Assembly: GCA_947382865.1 (NCBI GenBank)
Contig: CANDBF010000010.1
Coordinates: 1-43,059, forward strand
DNA from: an uncultured Clostridia bacterium
GTDB taxonomy: Bacteria; Bacillota; Clostridia; Christensenellales; CAG-917
DNA length: 43,059 nucleotides
Direction of reading: 5' to 3'
Below are positions 25,868 through 33,808 of this stretch, piece by piece. Position 1 is the stretch's first letter; each line of letters begins with the position of its first letter. Made by a program: the position numbers and the translations under genes. The notes below the pieces were generated by a model that saw only the letters and a list, made by a program, of their open reading frames with translations, did not search any database and was not told the DNA's origin.

Positions 25868-27496
25868 TTATTTTATAATATAAACCTTTGTTTGATGCTT
25901 TTGCAATGCAACGCTCAGTTTGCCGCAGGTGGTTTCGGCGGTTTCGCCCGTCCATTGGTCCTTGGGACGGTACTCGGATTTGCGCTTCATAGCCACGTAT
26001 ACGTCGTCGCAGAGCTTGTTCAGATCGTACGTTATCCTCGCGGAATGAGAGGATTTGTTGAAGAAGCATATAGCCGTGCCGCCGTCCGCCAAGGGCTTTG
26101 CAAGCACGTCTACCGTCCCGCGCTTCACGCGTTTTGCCTGCTTGCACAGCGGGTCCTGGTTGATGGCAATCATATTTTTGTTTGTGACGATTTTTTTCAC
26201 GCTTTCATCCATTTTGCGCAAATCGTTGCCGAGAATAAGCGGCGCGTTCATCATACACCAAAGCGAAAAGTGAGATACGTTCTGATTGTACGACAGTTTT
26301 CCGTTGCCTACCTCAAGCATATCGGGGTCGTTGAAATGCCCCGCGCGGGAATAAGGGTACAGCTTCACCGTATGATTGTAAATCATCTTTATCCAAAACC
26401 ACCAAGGGCGGATGTCGGGAGTCGTGCGCCACAGGTTGCCCGCCTTTGCGCCCCATCTGTACGGCTTGCCGAAGCCCCATTCGCAAATGGAATACGTTAT
26501 GGGCTTGACCGTTTGCTTGCGCTCTGCCGCGACTCTTGCCGCCGCCTCTTTGAGAGCTGCGCCCATGCGCCTGTACTGATACATTTCGCTGTCCGCCTTG
26601 CAGGTGATCGGATTGTAAAGCCGTACGGTGTTTTTGCCCGCTTTCAGCTTTACGACGGTTTGGAAGCGCGCGGTCTTGTTCGGCTTTTTCTGGGGCGGGA
26701 AGCTAAGCTCGTATTCGTCGCAGTCGTTGACCTTTATCACGAGATATTTTTCATACTGTCCTTTCTTTTTTATGTTGACGGAAAGCACGTATTCGCCGTC
26801 CTCGTCCGCCTCGATATTGTTGTAAACTATGCTGCCGAGGTTGCCGTCCAGCCCCGATACATAGCTGCCGCAGGGCAGCGAGGAATCCGTCATCTTGCGC
26901 GCAAGCCCGTGTAGCACGGCGTTGTGTACGGAGTATTCGATAGGATGACCGTCGAATTTGGAGACGCTTATGCTGTATACCAGCGGCGCGTAGCGGGATA
27001 TGGGAATATTGTGGCAAAAATCGTATTTGAAGTATTCGACGCCCCATTTTGCTAGGGTATACGCGTCCGCGCGTTCTCTTCCGAGGCTCGCGGGCAAATC
27101 CTCGCAGGTAAGCGTGCCGTTGGACGTATACGCGCCCAGTTTGAGTCCCAGCTTGTTTACCTCGGATACGAGCCGGGGTATCCCGTGAGGGAATGCTTCG
27201 AGGTCTCCCTGCAAATCCCCGTTTTCGTCCCGCATAGAGGAGTGCCAGTTGTCATCCAGATTGAGATGAACGTAGCCCGCCTCTATAAGACCGTTATCCT
27301 TCATCGCCTGCGCGGTTTCGAGTATCAGCTTTTCGTTTATGCGGTTGCGGAAGGTGTTCCAGCTCGACCAGCCCATAGGCGGCGTATTTGGAGCACCGTT
27401 TTCGTAATCGTCGTAGGTCGGCTTTGCGCTGGTCGGCGGATTTTTGACAAACAGCTTGCGAATATAGCAAATAGGGCACATTCCGTTTCTCTTCAT
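25868..27496 (-). CDS. GH27 alpha-galactosidase-like glycosidase with an inserted beta-sandwich domain
   Basis: 542 residues. GH27 enzymes release terminal alpha-galactose or alpha-N-acetylgalactosamine. Motifs: PPMGWSSWNTF (39-49), LNLDDNW (78-84), nucleophile loop YFKYDFCHN (Asp159), YSICEWG (335-341), WRTTPDI with the probable acid/base Asp361, and HFNDPDMLEVG (387-397). Between the nucleophile and YSICEWG about 130 extra residues (roughly 190-320) resemble a CBM35-like sugar-binding module (YVLSVNIKKKGQYEKYL, KLKAGKNTVRLYNP). The N-terminus has a CPIC pair (7-10) and no signal peptide, so it acts in the cytoplasm on imported oligosaccharides. It lies 36 bases after the SPFH gene, with an AGGGAG ribosome site. 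Confidence 0.88.
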   Translation of the reverse strand: MKRNGMCPICYIRKLFVKNPPTSAKPTYDDYENGAPNTPPMGWSSWNTFRNRINEKLILETAQAMKDNGLIEAGYVHLNLDDNWHSSMRDENGDLQGDLEAFPHGIPRLVSEVNKLGLKLGAYTSNGTLTCEDLPASLGRERADAYTLAKWGVEYFKYDFCHNIPISRYAPLVYSISVSKFDGHPIEYSVHNAVLHGLARKMTDSSLPCGSYVSGLDGNLGSIVYNNIEADEDGEYVLSVNIKKKGQYEKYLVIKVNDCDEYELSFPPQKKPNKTARFQTVVKLKAGKNTVRLYNPITCKADSEMYQYRRMGAALKEAAARVAAERKQTVKPITYSICEWGFGKPYRWGAKAGNLWRTTPDIRPWWFWIKMIYNHTVKLYPYSRAGHFNDPDMLEVGNGKLSYNQNVSHFSLWCMMNAPLILGNDLRKMDESVKKIVTNKNMIAINQDPLCKQAKRVKRGTVDVLAKPLADGGTAICFFNKSSHSARITYDLNKLCDDVYVAMKRKSEYRPKDQWTGETAETTCGKLSVALQKHQTKVYIIK

Positions 27497-27532
27497 AATT
27501 ATCTCCCTTAATATCGATTGAGTTATCCTTTA

Positions 27533-28513
27533 TTACGGCTGCTGTTCGCTTCCGCTATCGGAGTCGGAGCTGTTGCCGAGAGGAAATATCAGACTGTAAT
27601 CTCCGCCAAGCACCTCGGGGAGCTTGCCGTCCCACTTCTCATAGAACTGCTGTTTGAGCATTGCGTCCTTAACCTCCGCGGAGAGCGCGCTCCAAGCTCT
27701 TTGCATAATTTCCAGCGCTTCGGCGTCGCCCTTGGATTTTTCAATGACCGCTTCTGCTTCCTTCTTTGCGACTTCCAGAGCCTGTTCGGCCTGTATTATT
27801 GCTTTTTCCTTTTCAAATTGGGCTTTGAGCTTTTCCTGCTCGGCAATCATTTTATCCTCGACGGTTTTCTCGAAAGCGTCCGTGAAGGATATGTCGGTCA
27901 GAACCACGGTGTTTATTGCCACGCAATAGCTGTCGGTTATCGCCGAGCGGATGGACGTCTCGATTGCGGGGCTGATTTCCGCGCGAGTTTCAATAATAGT
28001 CATCGCGGGCTTTTGCGCGAGTATCGCCTTTGCCTTTTCGATGGATACGACCTTTATTCTGCTGGACAGGTTGGTCAGATCGCCGTAGTTGTTGGCAATC
28101 TGAATGGCCTTGTCCGCGTAAATCTGATACTGTATCACCATTTGTATGTTCATCGTCTGACCGTCGCTGGAATATGTCTCGGTCTCTATGTCTATCTGCT
28201 GTACCTGCGAGTTGTACATCAGATACTTTTTGGAGAACATATTATCCCAATAGGTGCCCGCGGTCCTCACGTATTTTGCGTCGCCCCATTCCTTGACGAC
28301 AGCAACTTCGCCCGTTTCGACTACGCGGATGTTCCACGGTATAAAAGCGAAAAGCAGCACGAAAAGCACGGTTGCTGATACTGTGCCGATTCCTATCCAT
28401 CTTCTCTTGTTTGCGTTCGCATATTTCAGCTTGCGCAGATACAGACCGCCTCCCACCGCCGTTCCGATTGCCGCGAGCGCAAAAAAGATTGCCAAAACCG
28501 CTTTGATTGCCAT
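27533..28513 (-). CDS. SPFH/prohibitin-like membrane protein
   Basis: 326 residues. Two N-terminal hydrophobic helices (about 4-24 and 39-60), an SPFH/Band 7 domain (about 62-235; VVETGEVAVVKEWGDAKYVRTAGTYW), then a long charged coiled coil (about 215-275; EKLKAQFEKEKAIIQAEQALEVAKKEAEAV) as in prohibitins and flotillins. Such proteins form ring-like assemblies in the membrane and organise proteases or lipid domains. No NfeD partner is adjacent. The C-terminus ends in Ser/Asp/Gln-rich residues. First gene of a probable leftward operon with the GH27 and glycosylase genes; ribosome site GGAGGAG. Confidence 0.9.
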   Translation of the reverse strand: MAIKAVLAIFFALAAIGTAVGGGLYLRKLKYANANKRRWIGIGTVSATVLFVLLFAFIPWNIRVVETGEVAVVKEWGDAKYVRTAGTYWDNMFSKKYLMYNSQVQQIDIETETYSSDGQTMNIQMVIQYQIYADKAIQIANNYGDLTNLSSRIKVVSIEKAKAILAQKPAMTIIETRAEISPAIETSIRSAITDSYCVAINTVVLTDISFTDAFEKTVEDKMIAEQEKLKAQFEKEKAIIQAEQALEVAKKEAEAVIEKSKGDAEALEIMQRAWSALSAEVKDAMLKQQFYEKWDGKLPEVLGGDYSLIFPLGNSSDSDSGSEQQP

Positions 28514-28546
28514 TTTTTATCTCCTCCAAAGATAAGTTTTCAATAA

Positions 28547-28575
28547 ATTATAAAATATTTTATGCCCATAATCAA
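28547..28575 (-). promoter_or_regulatory. Promoter of the SPFH-GH27-glycosylase operon
   Basis: Minus strand TTGATT (28570-28575), 17 bases, TATAAT (28547-28552). Confidence 0.65.
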
Positions 28576-28670
28576 CAATTTTCCGCTTTCCAATTCAAAT
28601 TTGTGCGCTTAGACCTCCGATTGCCGAGCCTGACCGCGGCAAAAATAGTTTTCATTTTTCCATAAATTTC

Positions 28671-28711
28671 TTGACTTGTAAGCTTGCTTGGCGGATATAA
28701 TATGGTATAAT
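28671..28711 (+). promoter_or_regulatory. ssrA promoter region
   Basis: TTGACT (28671-28676) with TATAAT at 28696-28701 (19-base spacer), and a second TATAAT at 28706-28711 preceded by TTGCTT at 16 bases. One or both should drive the tmRNA gene. Confidence 0.55.
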
Positions 28712-28737
28712 CATATTCCCGAAAGGGTCGCAATCGT

Positions 28738-29101
28738 GGGGGTGTACTGGATTCGACATTCGCTCCTAGGCGGTATAAGCACGTCGTAGGCTCGTCTACG
28801 TTAAAACGGAACGCAAAAAATTAAACGCGAATAAAACTCAAAAGAGCTCCTCTATGGAGTTCGCTCTCGCCGCATAAATTAGTCGGCGCGTCGCCCCGAG
28901 GTTTTCTGTTCCCTCGGCAAGCGGCGTCAGAAAAACAGACAACGCGCTTCGAGCGTCCGGTAGAAGCGTTGTCATCTCGGACTCATCAACGCGAGGTTTG
29001 CAGCTGAACCGACCCGCGAAACATTCAATCACCTGCTAAACGTGTAGAAAGTGCCGAGGAAGGGCGTCTGGACCGGGGTTCGACTCCCCGCATCTCCACC
29101 A
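28738..29101 (+). ncRNA. ssrA: Transfer-messenger RNA (tmRNA)
   Basis: 364 bases including an encoded CCA. The 5' end GGGGGTGTACTGGATTCGAC and the 3' end GGTTCGACTCCCCGCATCTCCACCA form the tRNA-like domain: GGGGGTG pairs with CATCTCC, allowing two G-U pairs, and the T arm is GGGGTTCGACTCCCC. With SmpB it rescues stalled ribosomes and tags the nascent chain for proteolysis. It is a one-piece tmRNA, not the permuted two-piece form. The reading frame for the tag and a downstream pseudoknot-rich part (28878-29020) are present. smpB is not in the window. Confidence 0.97.
28827..28877 (+). other. tmRNA tag reading frame
   Basis: Starting at GCG, the frame reads ANKTQKSSSMEFALAA then TAA. The ALAA end is the standard degron for ClpXP-type proteases, and AN at the start is the usual resume dipeptide. 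Confidence 0.9.
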
Positions 29102-29115
29102 CATCAAATTGAAAG

Positions 29116-29158
29116 CCGTCAAAATTCCACTGTTTAGTAGGGTTTTGACGGTTTTTTT
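29116..29158 (+). terminator. ssrA terminator
   Basis: CCGTCAAAA (29116-29124) pairs with TTTTGACGG (29143-29151), followed by seven T. Confidence 0.9.
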
Positions 29159-29301
29159 GTTTGTTGATTTTTAATAAATTTTACTGTGGTTTTGGGATAT
29201 TTTACGGACTTTGTGATATTTTTTGTGATAGGAAATCAAATCAAATCGAATCGATTGTTTTCATCAAGTCGTCGTGTATTAAATTGATTAGTTTTTACCG
29301 C

Positions 29302-29783
29302 TTGCTCGAAAGCGTAGCCATCCCCGACAGCGTAACGCAAATCGGAAGCGACTGTTCTATTATTGCAATAGTCTCAGAAAAGCGACGGTGGGTAGGTGAA
29401 TATCCGAAATTTCGATGGGTCTGTTCCGTTACTGCGAGAGTCTTGAAAAGGTGAATCTCGTAGGTGATATTACGGTCATCGGAAGCTATGCTTTCTACGG
29501 GTGCGAAAGTCTGAAATATAGCGTAATTCCCGAGAGCGTGAAGGGAATCGGCAAATTCGCCTTTTATGAATGTACCGCTCTCAAAAACGTGATATTCGAG
29601 GATGCGGCGGGCTGGAGCCGCATATATACCGAGGAGGGCTCTGCCGCCGAGAGTCTAGCAGAGGAAGCCGTTGCGGATACTCAAAGCGTTGCCAAGCTGC
29701 TTGTACAGAGCACAAGCGGATATTATTGGTACAGCTACGTATGGACAAAGGCGGTGGCGCAGAACGGCGATTTAGCAGAGTAA
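29302..29783 (+). pseudogene. C-terminal remnant of a BspA-like leucine-rich-repeat surface protein
   Basis: LRR_5-type repeats appear in two frames. LESVAIPDSVTQIGSDC is read from 29302 in one frame; then, from 29415 in another frame, come RYCESLEKVNLVGDITVIGSYAFYGCESLKY, SVIPESVKGIGKFAFYECTALKNVIFED and the usual C-terminal ending of these proteins (VADTQSVAKLLVQSTSGYYWYSY), with a stop at 29781. There is no start, signal peptide or ribosome site in front. At least one frameshift and a large 5' loss make it a decayed gene. It lies 200 bases downstream of ssrA, a known integration hotspot. The stretch 29159-29301 shows nothing else clear. Confidence 0.7.
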
Positions 29784-29840
29784 TGCAGGTTTATCGCAAG
29801 GACTTACGAGCTTGATTTGAAATGCAAATATACGTCAAAT

Positions 29841-29868
29841 AAAAACAACGGCAGTCGCCGTTGTTTTT
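29841..29868. terminator. Bidirectional terminator between the LRR remnant and spo0A
   Basis: AAAAACAACGGC (29841-29852), loop AGTC, GCCGTTGTTTTT (29857-29868): perfect 12-bp stem with A and T flanks suitable on both strands. Confidence 0.9.
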
Positions 29869-29914
29869 ATTTTGTCCGTTTAGATTACGGTTTTGTTGGG
29901 TTATATGCGACCAA

Positions 29915-30667
29915 TTATGCGGATTCCAGCATCAGCTTGTCCGCGATGAGGGCGATAAATTCGCCGTTGGTGGGCTTTTCGTTGGGAGAATAGATTTTTA
30001 TTCCGAAAATATTGTTGATATTCTCGATTTTGCCTCTGTTCCAAGCAACTTCTATGGCGTGACGTATTGCGCGCTCGACTTTGGAAGGCGAGGTTTGATA
30101 GCGTTCCGCGATGCCGGGATACAGTCTTTTGGTTATGGAATTGATGATATCCGGCGTTTCGATTGTCATTTTTATCGCTTCTCTTAAAAACTGATATCCC
30201 TTTATATGCGCCGGTATTCCGACGGATATAAACAGATTGGCGATTTTCTCGTCTATTGTGCGAATGCGCTTCGAGGTGGGAGGGGCCTTGTGCGCGACGG
30301 GCTGTTGAGGCTGGTTGAGCTCGTTCAGCAGATTGAGCAGGCGATTGTAATCCAACGGTTTTGCGAGGAAATAACTGGCGCCGTATTGCATAGCTTTTTG
30401 TACGAATCCGTCCGTTGCGAGCTGAGACATCATTATTACGACGGGGTGTTTGCCTTCAATCGAGCTGAGTACGCCGAAGCCGTCCAGTTCGGGCATGACA
30501 ATGTCGAGCAGCAGGAAATCAGGGTCTTCCGATTCGAGCAAGGCGAGGGCTTCTACGCCGCTTGCGGCCAGTCCCACAACGTCATATGCTTCTTGCGAAG
30601 CAAAAAAGTCTTTAAGACTGTTGCAAAGAGCCAGATTGTCATCTGCTATCAAAATTTTCTTTTTCAT
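29915..30667 (-). CDS. spo0A: Stage 0 sporulation protein A (master sporulation regulator)
   Basis: 250 residues. Receiver domain with acidic pair Asp9-Asp10, phosphoacceptor Asp55 (LLLDIVMP) and Lys near 103 (AKPLDY). The C-terminal Spo0A DNA-binding domain is unmistakable: VGIPAHIKGYQFLREAI, the recognition-helix region SPSKVERAIRHAIEVAW, and the ending KPTNGEFIALIADKL. The phosphorylated dimer binds TGTCGAA-type boxes to start sporulation and alter stationary-phase metabolism. The hinge (about 115-135) is rich in Pro and Gln. Its presence indicates an endospore-forming ancestry; other spore genes are not in this window, and spo0A alone does not prove the organism sporulates. Ribosome site AGGGAG. 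Divergent from the zinc-ribbon gene. Confidence 0.97.
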   Translation of the reverse strand: MKKKILIADDNLALCNSLKDFFASQEAYDVVGLAASGVEALALLESEDPDFLLLDIVMPELDGFGVLSSIEGKHPVVIMMSQLATDGFVQKAMQYGASYFLAKPLDYNRLLNLLNELNQPQQPVAHKAPPTSKRIRTIDEKIANLFISVGIPAHIKGYQFLREAIKMTIETPDIINSITKRLYPGIAERYQTSPSKVERAIRHAIEVAWNRGKIENINNIFGIKIYSPNEKPTNGEFIALIADKLMLESA

Positions 30668-31045
30668 AGTTTCTCCCTTTTAGGTGATATTTATTTTTTT
30701 TTGTTTTTTACGGTATTATTTTAGCATAATGAATTATAAGCGAAAGAGAAAAATAGCTCGTAAAGAGTTGAATTTTGTCTAATTTGCGAATAAATTGTCT
30801 TTATGGTAAACTCCGAAGCAAAAGATGCAATTTTTTGAAGTTTATAGTCCGATTTTAGGTCTTATTCACGTCTTTTTCAACTATTATTTTAATCTTTTTT
30901 TAACTTTGCTATATCTTGTGAAATAGTGTAAAAACAACCACAAGATAACTTCGCGCAAAAAATTTTTTGTAAATACGCATAATTCGGTTTACATAATTTC
31001 ATCTTATCAATATAATATATGAAAATTAAAACTCAGAGGTCGGAT
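30668..31045. promoter_or_regulatory. Divergent control region between spo0A and the zinc-ribbon gene
   Basis: 378 AT-rich bases without a gene. Contents: an inverted repeat TATCTTGTG (30912-30920) and CACAAGATA (30939-30947), and half-matches to the Spo0A box (TGTCTAA at 30776, TTGTCTTT near 30795) that could serve autoregulation but each differ from TGTCGAA. A TATAAT on the minus strand near 30737 may serve spo0A, with no convincing -35 box. The zinc-ribbon promoter is listed separately. Confidence 0.45.
30988..31016 (+). promoter_or_regulatory. Promoter of the zinc-ribbon acidic protein gene
   Basis: TTTACA (30988-30993), 17 bases, TATAAT (31011-31016). Expected start near 31023. This places the ATG at 31019 upstream of the transcript and decides for the ATG at 31046, which has AGAGGT five bases before it. 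Confidence 0.7.
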
Positions 31046-31510
31046 ATGGGAAAATATAAGAAATGCCCGCGCTGCGAACTGAACTGGATTGCGCAGGAGG
31101 AAGAGCTGTGCGAGGTATGCAAAGCTCAGATGGGCAAAGCAAGCAAGATAAGTCTGCTCGAAGAGGATGACGACGACATCATCGATTTGAGCGAAAGGAT
31201 TTGTCCCGTATGCAAGATAAACTATCTTGAAGCGGACGAGGATATTTGTCAGGCGTGCAGAGCCGAACGCGCCGAGAAGGAAACGGAAAAGAGCGAAGAG
31301 GACAACTGGGAGGAGTATATCGACGACGAGGAACAGCTCGGCGACGACGATGCGGGCGAGGTTTCGCTTTCTCAGTTGCAGGAGGAAGAGGAAGAAGAGG
31401 ACGAGGAAGAGGAGGCTCCCATCGACGACTTCGAGGAACTGGACGAAGAGGCTATCCTCGAGCTGGGCGACGAAGACGACGAGGAGCTGGACGAAGACGA
31501 CGATTTCTGA
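31046..31510 (+). CDS. Duplicated zinc-ribbon protein with polyacidic tail
   Basis: 154 residues from the ATG at 31046. Two near-identical ribbons: CPRCELNWIAQEEELCEVC (about 7-25) and CPVCKINYLEADEDICQAC (about 54-72), both CX2C-X11-CX2C, so the protein arose by internal duplication. After residue 80 the sequence is mostly Glu and Asp, ending in DEEELDEDDDF-like text. The pattern of a zinc-binding head and acidic tail recalls proteins that bind RNA polymerase or mimic nucleic acid, such as the acidic tail of the delta subunit, but no homology is claimed. Probably cytoplasmic, no membrane helix. Monocistronic with its own promoter and terminator, next to spo0A and proS. Confidence 0.8.
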   Translation: MGKYKKCPRCELNWIAQEEELCEVCKAQMGKASKISLLEEDDDDIIDLSERICPVCKINYLEADEDICQACRAERAEKETEKSEEDNWEEYIDDEEQLGDDDAGEVSLSQLQEEEEEEDEEEEAPIDDFEELDEEAILELGDEDDEELDEDDDF

Positions 31511-31592
31511 TAAATAAGGGAAGTCCGATAGCGATTAAAACGTATTAATCCTGCGTCGCAAAAGGCAATAAGTTGTCAAGAAGATAAAAACG

Positions 31593-31628
31593 AAAGGTAT
31601 GCGCAAATTGCATGCCTTTTACTTTTTT
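31593..31628 (+). terminator. Terminator after the zinc-ribbon gene
   Basis: AAAGGTATGC (31593-31602) pairs with GCATGCCTTT (31610-31619), one T-G pair, loop of seven, then TTACTTTTTT. Confidence 0.8.
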
Positions 31629-31645
31629 CACTTTTCCGCTTTTTG

Positions 31646-31674
31646 TTGCACTATTATTGTATTTATGATATAAA
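31646..31674 (+). promoter_or_regulatory. proS promoter
   Basis: TTGCAC (31646-31651), 17 bases, TATAAA (31669-31674). The leader of about 55 bases holds overlapping GC palindromes (GTGCGCAC, GCGAGCTCGC) and a GAGGA ribosome site. No T-box is visible in so short a leader. Confidence 0.6.
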
Positions 31675-31736
31675 ATACATATATTTGAGTTTATCGTGCG
31701 CACACGCGTGCGAGCTCGCAAATCGAGGACAGGTTT

Positions 31737-33203
31737 ATGGCAAAAGGTCAGAATGACAATCAGTTCGTCAAGGAAATCGCCGATATGACGGTGGATTTTC
31801 CGCAGTGGTATACGGACGTCGTATTGAAGACGCAGCTTGTGGATTACGGTCCCGTCAAGGGCACTATGGTCATCCGTCCCTACGGATACGAGATATGGGA
31901 GCGCATTCAGGAGGAACTGAACAGGCGCTTTAAGGAAACGGGGCATAAAAACGCGTATTTCCCTATGCTTATCCCTTATAGCTATCTTGTTAAGGAAGCC
32001 GACCACGTGGAGGGCTTCGCGCCCGAGGTCGCTCTCGTCACGCATATAGGAGACACGCCGCTTGACGAACAGCTGGTGGTGCGTCCGACCTCAGAGACTA
32101 TTATCTGCTCCATGTACTCCAAATGGGTGCAGAGCTATCGCGATTTGCCCGTGCTGATAAATCAGTGGGCGAACGTAGTGCGTTGGGAAAAGACCACTCG
32201 TCCCTTCCTGCGCACGAGCGAATTCCTCTGGCAGGAGGGTCACACCTTGCACAGGACGGAGGAGGAAGCGAGAGAGGAAACTCTCAAAATGCTGGAAGTA
32301 TATCGCGAGTTTATGCAGAACGTGCTCGCAATCGATGTGCTTACGGGCGTAAAGACGGAAAAGGAGAAGTTTGCGGGCGCGGTGGATACGTATTCTATGG
32401 AAGCGATGATGCTGGACGGCAAATCCTTGCAGGCGGGGACGTCTCACTATCTCGGTCAGAATTTCGCTTCCGCCTTTGAAATCAAGTATTTGGATAGCGA
32501 CGGACAGCTGAAAAATCCTTATCAGACGAGTTGGGGCGTGTCCACGCGTCTTATAGGCGCGTTGATAATGGCGCACGGAGACCAGCGCGGACTCAAACTT
32601 CCGCCGAGAGTCGCGCCGATACAGGTCGTTATCGTTCCCGTGGCTTTCCACAAGGAGGGCGTGCTCGAAAAGGCTAGGGAAATCGCAGAACTGCTTAAAG
32701 CCGCGGGCGTGCGCGTAGAGCTTGACGACAGGGATCAGTCCCCCGGCTGGAAGTTTAACGAGTGGGAGATGAAGGGCGTGCCCGTGCGCATAGAAATAGG
32801 TCCGCGCGATATAGAGAACGGACAGGCGGTCGCGGTGCGCCGCGACACGCACGAAAAGAGCTTCGTCGCGCTGGATACGCTTGCGGACGCGATTCCCGCA
32901 TTGCTCGACGATATACACGAAAATATGTTCAGACAGTCGCACGAATTCCTCCATTCGCATATCGACGTCTGCGCGGATATGAACGAGATGAAGGAGTCGC
33001 TTGACAAGGGGCACTTCGTCAAGACCACTTGGTGCGGCTCGCGCGAGTGCGAGGACAGGATAAAGGCGGAGTATTCCGCAACCGCGCGCGTGCTCCCATT
33101 CGACAGAACGGCGGTGGGCGACAGATGCGTGTGCTGCGGCAAGCCTCTCGGCGAGGAAGAAAGAGCAAAGGGCGGAACGATATACTTCGCCAAGAGCTAT
33201 TAA
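31737..33203 (+). CDS. proS: Prolyl-tRNA synthetase, short eukaryote/archaea-like type
   Basis: 488 residues, the length of type 3 ProRS. It lacks the editing insertion (INS) of the long bacterial form. Motifs: MVIRPYGYEIWERIQ, PTSETII, WANVVRWEKTTRPFLRTSEFLWQEGHT (motif 2 region), and GTSHYLGQNF. The C-terminal extension has a zinc-type site (CVCCGKPLGEEERA near 458-475 together with Cys at TTWCGSRECED) and ends in the conserved Tyr (AKSY). Without INS it cannot hydrolyse Ala-tRNA-Pro itself, so a trans-editing factor would be expected elsewhere. It is followed by a small secreted-protein gene 56 bases on. Confidence 0.97.
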   Translation: MAKGQNDNQFVKEIADMTVDFPQWYTDVVLKTQLVDYGPVKGTMVIRPYGYEIWERIQEELNRRFKETGHKNAYFPMLIPYSYLVKEADHVEGFAPEVALVTHIGDTPLDEQLVVRPTSETIICSMYSKWVQSYRDLPVLINQWANVVRWEKTTRPFLRTSEFLWQEGHTLHRTEEEAREETLKMLEVYREFMQNVLAIDVLTGVKTEKEKFAGAVDTYSMEAMMLDGKSLQAGTSHYLGQNFASAFEIKYLDSDGQLKNPYQTSWGVSTRLIGALIMAHGDQRGLKLPPRVAPIQVVIVPVAFHKEGVLEKAREIAELLKAAGVRVELDDRDQSPGWKFNEWEMKGVPVRIEIGPRDIENGQAVAVRRDTHEKSFVALDTLADAIPALLDDIHENMFRQSHEFLHSHIDVCADMNEMKESLDKGHFVKTTWCGSRECEDRIKAEYSATARVLPFDRTAVGDRCVCCGKPLGEEERAKGGTIYFAKSY

Positions 33204-33259
33204 GCGTATCGATTGTATATTTTCCTTTTTGTTGTCTCACTCTAATGCAGAGGTGAACG

Positions 33260-33706
33260 ATGAAAGGAAAGAAATTTATATTTTCTGCTTTTATAATTAT
33301 AGTTGCCGTCGCGGCTCTTACGGGCGCGGCGGTATACGGCTTTGACGGCGGAGAAAGACAGCTCTGCCGCGCGGCGGGTATTTACGATATGCTCAGCCCC
33401 GCTCTTGTGGAACTGTACGAGACGGAGATAGCGGGCGAAAGTATAATTTCTAATATCTCTCAGTCACAGCTTACCAGGACGGCAAACCGCCTCGGAATAA
33501 CAGTGGAAAAGCTCAGAGCCGTGCTGCTTTTGCAGGATTTCGCAGTGAAAGCGGGTCGCTCCGCGGGACTGGACGAGCTTGCGGCTATGAACGATATTCA
33601 GATAATTTCCTACGCAAAGCAGTGCGCCGATATATATCTGTCTACGCTGCCGCAACAGAGACGCGAAGAGCTCGAACAAAAGCTCAAAGCCGCTCTCAAA
33701 GGATGA
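33260..33706 (+). CDS. Small membrane-anchored or secreted protein, unknown
   Basis: 148 residues. One N-terminal hydrophobic segment (about 6-27) that could be a signal anchor. The remainder is mostly helical, with the ELEQKLKAALKG end and a block resembling a winged-helix-like spacing (NRLGITVEKLRAVLLLQDF). A clear GAGGTG ribosome site supports it. No family recognised. Probably co-transcribed with proS. Confidence 0.6.
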   Translation: MKGKKFIFSAFIIIVAVAALTGAAVYGFDGGERQLCRAAGIYDMLSPALVELYETEIAGESIISNISQSQLTRTANRLGITVEKLRAVLLLQDFAVKAGRSAGLDELAAMNDIQIISYAKQCADIYLSTLPQQRREELEQKLKAALKG

Positions 33707-33717
33707 CGGCTGTAAGG

Positions 33718-33789
33718 TTGTCGAAAAATAAAAAAAGATGTAACGTGTTTGCGTAATCACTTGTATTATAATTTCCCCGATGTTATACT
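33718..33789 (+). promoter_or_regulatory. Transketolase promoter with an upstream Spo0A-box-like site
   Basis: TTGTAT (33761-33766), 17 bases, TATACT (33784-33789). An exact TTGTCGAA at 33718-33725 matches the known 0A-box core TGTCGAA and lies about 70 bases before the expected start. spo0A is encoded 3 kb away. Binding is a guess; a 7-base match occurs by chance about once in several kb. Confidence 0.4.
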
Positions 33790-33808
33790 ATAACGGCAGG
33801 AGGGTGAT

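Noticed and set aside
31019..31045. Nine extra N-terminal residues for the zinc-ribbon protein (ATG at 31019)
   Set aside because: The TATAAT box ends at 31016, so the mRNA should begin after this ATG; the ATG at 31046 has a ribosome site.
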